Part shown: positions 1 through 4,768 of the stretch, piece after piece
Position numbering within the stretch: the stretch's first letter is position 1
How the letters are laid out: each line of letters starts with the position of its first letter
Assembly (NCBI RefSeq): GCF_002435945.1
Contig: NZ_DIXC01000083.1
Coordinates: 1 to 11,170 of the forward strand
From: Mesotoga sp. UBA6090
GTDB taxonomy: Bacteria; Thermotogota; Thermotogae; Petrotogales; Kosmotogaceae
DNA: 11,170 bases
Reading direction: 5' to 3'
Position numbers and translations under genes: made by a program
Notes under the pieces: generated by a model
Told to the model about the DNA's origin: nothing
The model's database searches: none
The model's input: the letters and a program-made list of their open reading frames with translations, nothing else

Positions 1-102
1 AGAGGCCTCACAAAAGCGAGTAAATGGCTAAAAGCTCTCGCTCGCAGGGAGCCTTATCTATTTGTACACTGGACAATGGGGATATTCTATATGGCTGGAT
101 AA
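1..102 (+). CDS. Group II intron-encoded reverse transcriptase/maturase, C-terminal end only
   Basis: Reading from base 1 in frame 1 gives 33 residues ending at the TAA at 100-102. The stretch contains the motif REPYLFVHW, the usual ending of bacterial group II intron maturases (pattern R/KEP-x-LFxHW). The rest of the protein lies upstream of the window. The family binds the intron RNA, helps it fold and splice, and reverse-transcribes it into new DNA sites. The identification is strengthened by position: the stop codon is followed within 4 nt by a canonical intron domain V. Too little is visible to assign an intron class or to tell whether the full protein is intact. Confidence 0.82.
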   Translation, partial: RGLTKASKWLKALARREPYLFVHWTMGIFYMAG

Positions 103-105
103 TGG

Positions 106-139
106 GAGCCGGATGAATCGAGAGGTTCAAGTCCGGTTC
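106..139 (+). ncRNA. Group II intron domain V (catalytic hairpin)
   Basis: The segment is exactly 34 nt, the usual domain V length. The lower helix pairs 106-113 with 132-139 (8 bp). The upper helix pairs 114-119 with 124-129 and is capped by the GNRA tetraloop GAGA at 120-123. The two-nucleotide bulge is A130-G131. The catalytic triad AGC falls at 107-109. All expected elements are present, so the ribozyme core looks functional as far as this domain shows. Confidence 0.9.
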
Positions 140-178
140 TGAGAGAGCCTGGGGGTGAAATCCCCCTGGGCTACTCAC
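140..178 (+). ncRNA. Group II intron domain VI with branch-point adenosine
   Basis: The basal helix pairs 140-143 (UGAG) with 174-177 (CUCA). The next helix pairs 146-149 with 169-172. An internal loop follows, then a G5/C5 stem (151-155 with 162-166) capped by UGAAAU. A173 is bulged opposite A144-G145 and is the expected branch nucleophile, 5 nt before the proposed 3' end. That spacing is one or two nt shorter than typical, so the exact splice site is uncertain. Confidence 0.8.
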
Positions 179-329
179 CGAGCGAGGATCTGTTCTTCGT
201 TCCTAGCTCCGCTGAACGCTGAGAAGACCAGTCCTTCGTTGTCCGTCCAAGATCACGGACCCGTCCTTCGTCAAGACCAAAGCCCAGATCCTGACCAGGA
301 GCATTGTCAGATGACGTGAAGGGTCTGTC

Positions 330-354
330 ATCCCGTGGTGATTCTGCACGGGAT
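330..354. repeat. Palindromic repeat, 8-bp stem
   Basis: ATCCCGTG (330-337) pairs with CACGGGAT (347-354) around a 9-nt loop. The wording TGTCATCCCG...CGGGATCTC resembles dispersed intergenic palindromes found in many bacterial genomes. No T-tract follows on either strand, so a simple intrinsic terminator is unlikely. Confidence 0.55.
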
Positions 355-363
355 CTCATCTGC

Positions 364-465
364 CCGACGCAGTCGGAACTTGCCTCGCCGAAGGCGAGAC
401 TGGCCAGGCGCAGCCTGACTGGCCTGCGTCAGCAGACTGGCTCCTTTCTGCCTCCTGCGCAGCAG
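364..465. repeat. Cluster 1 of C(GNA)G mini-hairpins
   Basis: Five tiny hairpins lie close together: CCGAC-GCA-GTCGG (364-376), CTCGCC-GAA-GGCGAG (384-398), CAGGC-GCA-GCCTG (405-417), CTGC-GTCA-GCAG (424-435) and CTGC-GCA-GCAG (455-465). The first four are separated by the near-constant linkers ACTTGC or ACTGGC. Stem sequences differ from copy to copy but stay perfectly paired, while the loop stays GNA (once GNNA). Confidence 0.8.
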
Positions 466-554
466 CATCACTTCTGCTCTTGCCAGACCCTAGACCCCAC
501 ACCTCAGACCCGTTGTCAATTTTGTCATGAGCTTGTTTCAGCATCTCGCTCTTC

Positions 555-680
555 AATACCCTGTTCTGATAAACCGCTTTCATCAACCCGATCTTTCTAA
601 CCCGCACTCTGTAACCCGCTCCTAGTAACCCGTATTTCCTAACCCGCTCTTCGTAACCCGATCTTTCTAACCCGATCCTT
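555..680. repeat. 14-nt tandem repeat array, nine units
   Basis: Nine consecutive 14-nt units run from 555 to 680 with rough consensus STAACCCGMTCTTT. The first two units (555-582) are degenerate. Units from 583 onward all keep AACCCG in register. The array runs directly into a mini-hairpin at 688. No coding or promoter role is evident. Confidence 0.85.
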
Positions 681-706
681 TGTTTCCCCGCGAAGCGGAC
701 CTTGCG
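648..706. repeat. 59-nt imperfect direct repeat, copy 1
   Basis: This segment matches 1053-1111 at an offset of 405 bp with two clear differences (674 G/T and 699 A/G). It comprises the last units of the 14-nt array, the linker TGTTTCC, the hairpin CCGCGAAGCGG and the tail CCTTGCG. The array and the hairpin are therefore copied together as one composite unit. Confidence 0.8.
688..698. repeat. C(GNA)G mini-hairpin following the 14-nt array
   Basis: CCGC-GAA-GCGG contains the heptamer GCGAAGC at 690-696, known from biophysical work as an exceptionally stable DNA mini-hairpin. It is followed by the linker ACCTTGCG. Confidence 0.7.
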
Positions 707-712
707 CCTGTG

Positions 713-750
713 AGAGGGCTTCCCCTCTTAGGGCGAACAGCCGTTCGCCC
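713..750. repeat. Two adjacent palindromes
   Basis: AGAGGG (713-718) pairs with CCCTCT (723-728) around CTTC. Immediately after, GGGCGAAC (731-738) pairs perfectly with GTTCGCCC (743-750) around AGCC. The second resembles a GGGCGAAC-type palindrome dispersed in intergenic DNA of many bacteria. Neither is followed by a T-tract. Confidence 0.65.
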
Positions 751-800
751 CTACAAGAAGAATATAATTTTGAATGAGATGACAGATAAAGAAGATCGGC

Positions 801-904
801 CTGCGTAGCGGACTGGCTTTGAGGATCTTTCCCCGCGAAGCGGGCCTTGCGTCCCGCCGCAGGCGGCATTGCGTCTAATGTTTTATTCTTCCTCGCGCAG
901 CGAG
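801..904. repeat. Cluster 2 of C(GNA)G mini-hairpins
   Basis: Four hairpins are visible: CTGC-GTA-GCGG (801-811, with one T.G pair), CCCGC-GAA-GCGGG (832-844), CCGCC-GCA-GGCGG (854-866) and CTCGC-GCA-GCGAG (892-904). The linkers ACTGGC, CCTTGCG and CATTGCG match those of the other clusters. Confidence 0.78.
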
Positions 905-1029
905 CTTCACTTCCTGGGATGTACTTCCCAGCATCACTTCTTCAGAGGTTCTCACCCAGCCTTGCGTCTTGTATTCTTGGTAGCATCACTTTCTGAGATA
1001 CTTCTTCTATCTAGAAAAACTCGCTCTTA

Positions 1030-1085
1030 TTAACCTGGTTTTCTTTACCCGTTCTTCGTAACCCGATCTTTCTAACCCTATCCTT
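1030..1085. repeat. 14-nt tandem repeat array, four units
   Basis: Four units in register (1030, 1044, 1058, 1072) belong to the same family as the 555-680 array. The first two are diverged (TTAACCTGG and TTTACCCG). Like the first array, this one ends in TATCCTTTGTTTCC and then a C(GNA)G hairpin. Confidence 0.8.
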
Positions 1086-1111
1086 TGTTTCCCCGCGAAG
1101 CGGGCCTTGCG
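1053..1111. repeat. 59-nt imperfect direct repeat, copy 2
   Basis: This is the second copy of the composite unit at 648-706, in the same orientation. The copies differ at 1079 and 1104. The second change restores an extra pair, making the hairpin CCCGC-GAA-GCGGG. Confidence 0.8.
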
Positions 1112-1186
1112 TTTCGGCGAAGGCGGAACTGGCCTCGCCGAAGGCGAGCCTGTCCTCTCGCAGTGCGACTGGCCACGCGAAGCGTG
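1092..1186. repeat. Cluster 3 of C(GNA)G mini-hairpins
   Basis: Five elements are visible: CCCGC-GAA-GCGGG (1092-1104), a version with one G.G mismatch (1112-1128), CTCGCC-GAA-GGCGAG (1134-1148, identical to the copy at 384), TCGC-AGT-GCGA (1158-1168, off-pattern loop) and CACGC-GAA-GCGTG (1174-1186). The linkers again include CCTTGCG and ACTGGCC. Confidence 0.8.
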
Positions 1187-1341
1187 ACTGGCTATGGTTC
1201 TGGCTCTTTTCGTTCTTGCGCTTCTCACCCTCTCACCAATTCTGGAACTTATCATAATTGAAACGGAAGAGTTTACGACAATGCGACATGAACATTATTT
1301 CGGTGATAAACTTTCAAATGAGTGTACACTTTTTCTTTTAT

Positions 1342-1346
1342 GGGAG
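1342..1346 (+). promoter_or_regulatory. Ribosome binding site deciding the MFS start
   Basis: GGGAG lies 5 nt before the ATG at 1352. The alternative in-frame starts, GTG 1322 and ATG 1340, have no comparable site. This favours ATG 1352. Confidence 0.65.
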
Positions 1347-1351
1347 CTGTA

Positions 1352-2827
1352 ATGGACGACTACTTGGGCTACAACAAACCTGAATACAAAAGAACTAGAA
1401 AACTTGCGATCTTCGAGGGGTCGTTTTTCAACCTTGCCTTCCTTGTGACGCAGGGTTTTATCGTTACCGGTCTTGCGCTCGAGTACGGCGCTTCCGAAAT
1501 GCTGATCGCGATAATAGGAGTCCTGCCCACGCTTGCCCAGCTTGTTCAGCTGGCTGCCCCGCTAGTAATGAGACTCTTCAAAGACAGAAAGAAAGCAATG
1601 CTCTTCAGCGCGCTTTTAGGAAGAATTCCACTGGCATTTATCCCGGTTACGCTTGCTCTGGGGATAAAGTCTCAGTCGCTTCTCCTAATTCTTCTGTCGG
1701 TAATAGCATTTGGAAATTCGCTTGTGGGGACTTTCTGGGCTTCAATAATGGGAGACGTTATCGATCCCGAAAAGACGGGAAGTTACTACGGCAGAAGAAA
1801 CCTGATCCTCTCGCTGAGCACGATGTTAATTGCGCCAGTCTACTCCCTCATACTCGACCATTATGAAGGTTCTCTTGGATTCATCATTGTTACCTCAATG
1901 GCAAGCGCCTTTGCGGTAATAACGATTCTTCTTCTCAAGAACCATTACGCCCCCCCGGTGAAGACATTCGGACGGGGAAGAATATTCAAGGAGGTCTTTG
2001 GTAACCTCAAGTTCAGACAGTACCTAAGGTTTGCCTTTGTCTGGAATTTCGCGATAACTATTTCAGGCCCCTTCTACGCGTACCACCAGTTGGTCAACCT
2101 CAAGGTCAGTTACTCTTATCTCAGTATTCTGAGCATCGTTGCTTCACTCGCCGCCATGCTGATGTATTTCCTTTGGGGGAAGATTTCAGATCAGATCGGC
2201 CACCAGTCCGTTGCTGAATTTGGAGTACTTGGGGCCACCTGTCTCGCACTGATGTGGATCTTTGTTACCCCTCAGACGGCAGCTGTTTTACTGCCCGTAG
2301 ATGCGGTAGTAACGGGAATTGTTTGGAGCGCAATCAACCTGTGTATCTTCACAATGATGATGGGAATAATACGTGGCCAGTCCGTTGAGTCCTACGTCGC
2401 AGTCCAGGCGTTTCTGAACGGAATCGGCGCTTTGGGCGGTTCTCTGCTTGGAGGATTTGTCGCTTCCTATCTGAAAGGAAAGAACATTACCATCTTTGGA
2501 ATCGACTTCTACGGAATCCAGGTGATCTTCCTTATTGGTTCCTTCTTCAGGTTTACAGCGTTCCTTCTTCTCAGGAGAGTGCAGACGACAAAGATTAAGA
2601 CTGTGCCCCAGGTCTTCTTCAACGTTATGTCTACACTGGGAAGAAGAATGGCTACCAGACCGTACGAATTCCCAATGCTTCAACTTAAGCCTAAAAGGAG
2701 AAGACCTGAAGACGAGCCGTTGAAGCTCGACCTGCCTGCCTCCATGGAGGATATAAGCGACATTGAGCAAATCACTTCTGAAGAACCCGAAGACAGCGGC
2801 GATCAGGAAAAGAGATCAGACTCCTAG
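1352..2827 (+). CDS. MFS family permease
   Basis: The 491-residue product looks like a 12-helix major facilitator superfamily transporter of the inner membrane. Hydrophobic segments run from about residue 19 to 410. A basic loop RLFKDRKK (74-81) follows TM2. The loop GDVIDPEKTGSYYGRRN (134-150) resembles the P-E-x-x-G-x-Y-x-GRRN loop of a group of poorly characterised MFS proteins. WGKISDQIGHQSV (275-287) fits the MFS loop motif of the second half. After the last helix comes a hydrophilic tail (about 411-491) whose final 40 residues are rich in Asp, Glu and Ser. The substrate cannot be read from sequence. The gene stands alone and is convergent with the ABC operon. The start follows the GGGAG site; the frame could extend to GTG 1322, which would add ten residues. 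Confidence 0.88.
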   Translation: MDDYLGYNKPEYKRTRKLAIFEGSFFNLAFLVTQGFIVTGLALEYGASEMLIAIIGVLPTLAQLVQLAAPLVMRLFKDRKKAMLFSALLGRIPLAFIPVTLALGIKSQSLLLILLSVIAFGNSLVGTFWASIMGDVIDPEKTGSYYGRRNLILSLSTMLIAPVYSLILDHYEGSLGFIIVTSMASAFAVITILLLKNHYAPPVKTFGRGRIFKEVFGNLKFRQYLRFAFVWNFAITISGPFYAYHQLVNLKVSYSYLSILSIVASLAAMLMYFLWGKISDQIGHQSVAEFGVLGATCLALMWIFVTPQTAAVLLPVDAVVTGIVWSAINLCIFTMMMGIIRGQSVESYVAVQAFLNGIGALGGSLLGGFVASYLKGKNITIFGIDFYGIQVIFLIGSFFRFTAFLLLRRVQTTKIKTVPQVFFNVMSTLGRRMATRPYEFPMLQLKPKRRRPEDEPLKLDLPASMEDISDIEQITSEEPEDSGDQEKRSDS

Positions 2828-4767
2828 GCAATATCTCCGAGCTCATACTGCAGCCTGTGGAGATCCGAGTATATTCCTCCCTTTGAGAGAAGCTCATCGT
2901 GAGTTCCCGACTCTACCAGCATACCTTTATGAATCACCAATATTCTGTCTGCATTTCTGATGGTCGAAAGCCTGTGGGCTATCGTAATCATTGTTTTCTC
3001 TTTGGAAATTCTCTCCATAGCCTTCTGAATGAGTGCCTCTGTCTCTGTGTCGACATTCGCAGTCGCCTCGTCGAGAACAAGAATATCCGTGTTGAAGACG
3101 ACTGCCCTGGCAAGCGCAATCAGCTGTCGTTCTCCGGCCGATAATGTACCCCCTCTTTCAAGGATCACTGTATCGTATTTTTCCGGAAGGCGATCAATGA
3201 AGTGATGTGCATAAACGTACTTTGCAGCCTCTATCGCCTTCTCCCTTGAAATCGTCTCGTCAAAGAGTCGAATATTGTCGAGAATACTACCGGAGAAGAG
3301 GAATACATCCTGGAGGACAACTCCAACCTTCTTTCGTAAACTCTGGAGATTGTAGTCGTAGATGTTCTTCCCGTCTATCTTTATCTGGCCGGCCTGAATC
3401 TTGTACAGTCCGGTCAGAATGCTGATGATAGAGGTCTTCCCGGCTCCGGTCTCGCCGACGAAGGCAATCTTCTCCTTCGGTCTTACTCCAAAGCTGATGT
3501 CTTTCAGCACTTTGTGCTCTCCGTCGTACGCGAAAGTCACGTTTTCAAACTCAACACTTCCTTCGAGCGTCTTCGTGGCAGCCACATCGGGATTGTACGA
3601 CTCTTCGGTTTCGTCCATCAGCTTGAAGATCTTCTCTGCCGAGGCAAGCGCATTCTGCACAATGTCGTACTTCTCTGCGATGTCATGCAGCGGCCGGAAG
3701 AACATATCGATGTACGAGATAAACGCCACAAGCACTCCGAAGGCAAGCGTGTTTCCCAGAATGCTTTTGACGCCAAACCAGATGACGATAGCTATAGTCA
3801 CGTAATAAAGAAGATCCAGCAGCGGTCTGAAAATGGCAAATACCCACAGCTGTTCCATAAGGCTCTTTAGGTGGCTTTTGTTAACTGAATCGAATTCTTC
3901 CTTCTTCCTCTCTTCCTGATTGAAGAGCTGGGTGATCGACATACCGGAGATATGCTCGGCAAGGAAGGCGTTGATTATCGCAAGGCGCGTTCTCACCTTT
4001 CTATAGGCTATCCGGTCGAAGTAACGGAAGACGAAGATCGCTCCCGCAATGATCGGAAGAATAGCAACTGTGATCAATCCCAGGTAGGTTGATAGGTTAA
4101 GCATTATTATGATGATTCCTGCAAGCAAGAGGACATCTTTCACCATTGATGTAATGACGCTCGTAAAGAACTCGGCGAGGTTCTGAGTGTCATTTGCGAC
4201 TCTCGTGGCCAGCCTACCGCTGGGATTGGTATCAAAGAATCTCATCGGCACTCTCAAGAGATGCCTGAAGAGGTCCACCCTGATACCATGGGTGATCTTC
4301 TGTCCCATGTACGATGTCGCATACACCTGCCCGTAATTGACGAAGAAAAGTGATACGAGGATCAGGATCATGAAGATCGCTATCTGACCTATCCCGTTTA
4401 GATCTTCCACCCTTAAGTCTCTGAGTTGTTCTTCGCTTATCGGATAGCTTGTCGTACCGTCGGTCACACTATAGAGGCCTGACTCATCCTGATGGAGATA
4501 GAATGCTCCTTCATCAGATTCCACGAAGTTGAAGGAACCGTTTTCTTCAACCACGACCAGAGAATACTGATTGTCCATGTAGCTGTCTATCGCTCTTCTC
4601 ATCAGCAGAGGGGGAAGAAGATCAAGCGCGGTAGAGGCTCCGATAAGAATCAAACTGAGAATCAGAATAGCAACATAGGGCTTCGTGTACTTCCACAGCC
4701 TGAAGACGACTCGCCAGTCTTCTACTTTAAGTTTCTCTTCTACTTCGCTGTATACGCTTTCGGCCAT
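2824..4767 (-). CDS. ABC exporter subunit with consensus Walker B (TM288-like)
   Basis: This 647-residue half-transporter has a membrane domain (about 28-350) and a C-terminal ATPase domain (about 400-647). Visible motifs are Walker A GETGAGKT (438-445), Q-loop Gln486, signature LSAGE (542-546), Walker B DILVLDE (561-567) with catalytic Glu567, and H-loop His598. The signature deviates from LSGGQ, as expected for the subunit that completes the degenerate site of a heterodimeric exporter. Between TM1 and TM2 lies a hydrophilic insert (about 62-125) that makes it longer than a usual half-transporter of about 590 residues. It starts 1 nt after the stop of the upstream subunit gene, so translation is probably coupled. 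Likely role: ATP-driven export of lipids, drugs or other hydrophobic compounds; the substrate is unknown. TM287/TM288 of Thermotoga maritima and BmrCD of Bacillus are the closest models I can name. Confidence 0.92.
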   Translation of the reverse strand: MAESVYSEVEEKLKVEDWRVVFRLWKYTKPYVAILILSLILIGASTALDLLPPLLMRRAIDSYMDNQYSLVVVEENGSFNFVESDEGAFYLHQDESGLYSVTDGTTSYPISEEQLRDLRVEDLNGIGQIAIFMILILVSLFFVNYGQVYATSYMGQKITHGIRVDLFRHLLRVPMRFFDTNPSGRLATRVANDTQNLAEFFTSVITSMVKDVLLLAGIIIIMLNLSTYLGLITVAILPIIAGAIFVFRYFDRIAYRKVRTRLAIINAFLAEHISGMSITQLFNQEERKKEEFDSVNKSHLKSLMEQLWVFAIFRPLLDLLYYVTIAIVIWFGVKSILGNTLAFGVLVAFISYIDMFFRPLHDIAEKYDIVQNALASAEKIFKLMDETEESYNPDVAATKTLEGSVEFENVTFAYDGEHKVLKDISFGVRPKEKIAFVGETGAGKTSIISILTGLYKIQAGQIKIDGKNIYDYNLQSLRKKVGVVLQDVFLFSGSILDNIRLFDETISREKAIEAAKYVYAHHFIDRLPEKYDTVILERGGTLSAGERQLIALARAVVFNTDILVLDEATANVDTETEALIQKAMERISKEKTMITIAHRLSTIRNADRILVIHKGMLVESGTHDELLSKGGIYSDLHRLQYELGDIA

Positions 4768-4768
4768 G

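Larger units (their letters stand above)
1..178 (+). mobile_element. Group II intron, 3' terminal part
   Basis: The maturase tail, domain V and domain VI occur in the standard order. The element begins outside the window. The 3' splice site is most likely after the AC at 177-178, because these introns end in A-pyrimidine; 178-180 is the plausible range. The downstream exon starts near 179 and is not a recognisable gene, so the intron sits in the repeat-rich intergenic DNA rather than in a coding sequence. Confidence 0.82.
179..1351. other. Repeat-rich intergenic region, no credible protein gene
   Basis: About 1.17 kb separates the intron from the MFS gene. Short open frames exist on both strands (62-98 codons) but run across tandem repeats and hairpins and show no domain, no fitting ribosome binding site and no family resemblance. 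The region is filled with small repeat families listed separately. From 179 to 300 there is a thrice-repeated GTYCTTCGT motif (192, 231, 263) and a 6-bp hairpin (241-246 with 255-260). The motif AGCATCACTT recurs at 464, 930 and 982. From about 1187 to 1341 the repeats stop. This stretch should hold the MFS promoter, but I find only a lone CATAAT at 1253-1258 without a convincing -35 box. Confidence 0.75.

Noticed and set aside
304..600. 98-codon open frame in the repeat field
   Set aside because: It crosses hairpin cluster 1 and the 14-nt array, has no ribosome binding site and shows repeat-derived composition, not a protein family.
555..680. Telomere-like (CCCTAA-type) or G-quadruplex sequence
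   Set aside because: The TAACCC core recurs every 14 nt, not 6, and the G-triplets on the other strand are 11 nt apart, too far for a standard quadruplex.
731..750. Intrinsic terminator
   Set aside because: The stem is good but no T-tract follows on either strand.
364..1186. CRISPR array
   Set aside because: Repeats are shorter than CRISPR repeats, their stems vary, and the linkers are conserved, which is the opposite of constant repeats with unique spacers. No cas genes are present.
1322..1351. Longer MFS start at GTG 1322 or ATG 1340
   Set aside because: Neither has a ribosome binding site at proper spacing, while ATG 1352 has GGGAG 5 nt upstream.
2288..2770. 160-codon minus-strand open frame inside the MFS gene
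   Set aside because: It is a shadow of the MFS coding sequence and lacks any recognisable motif or start site.
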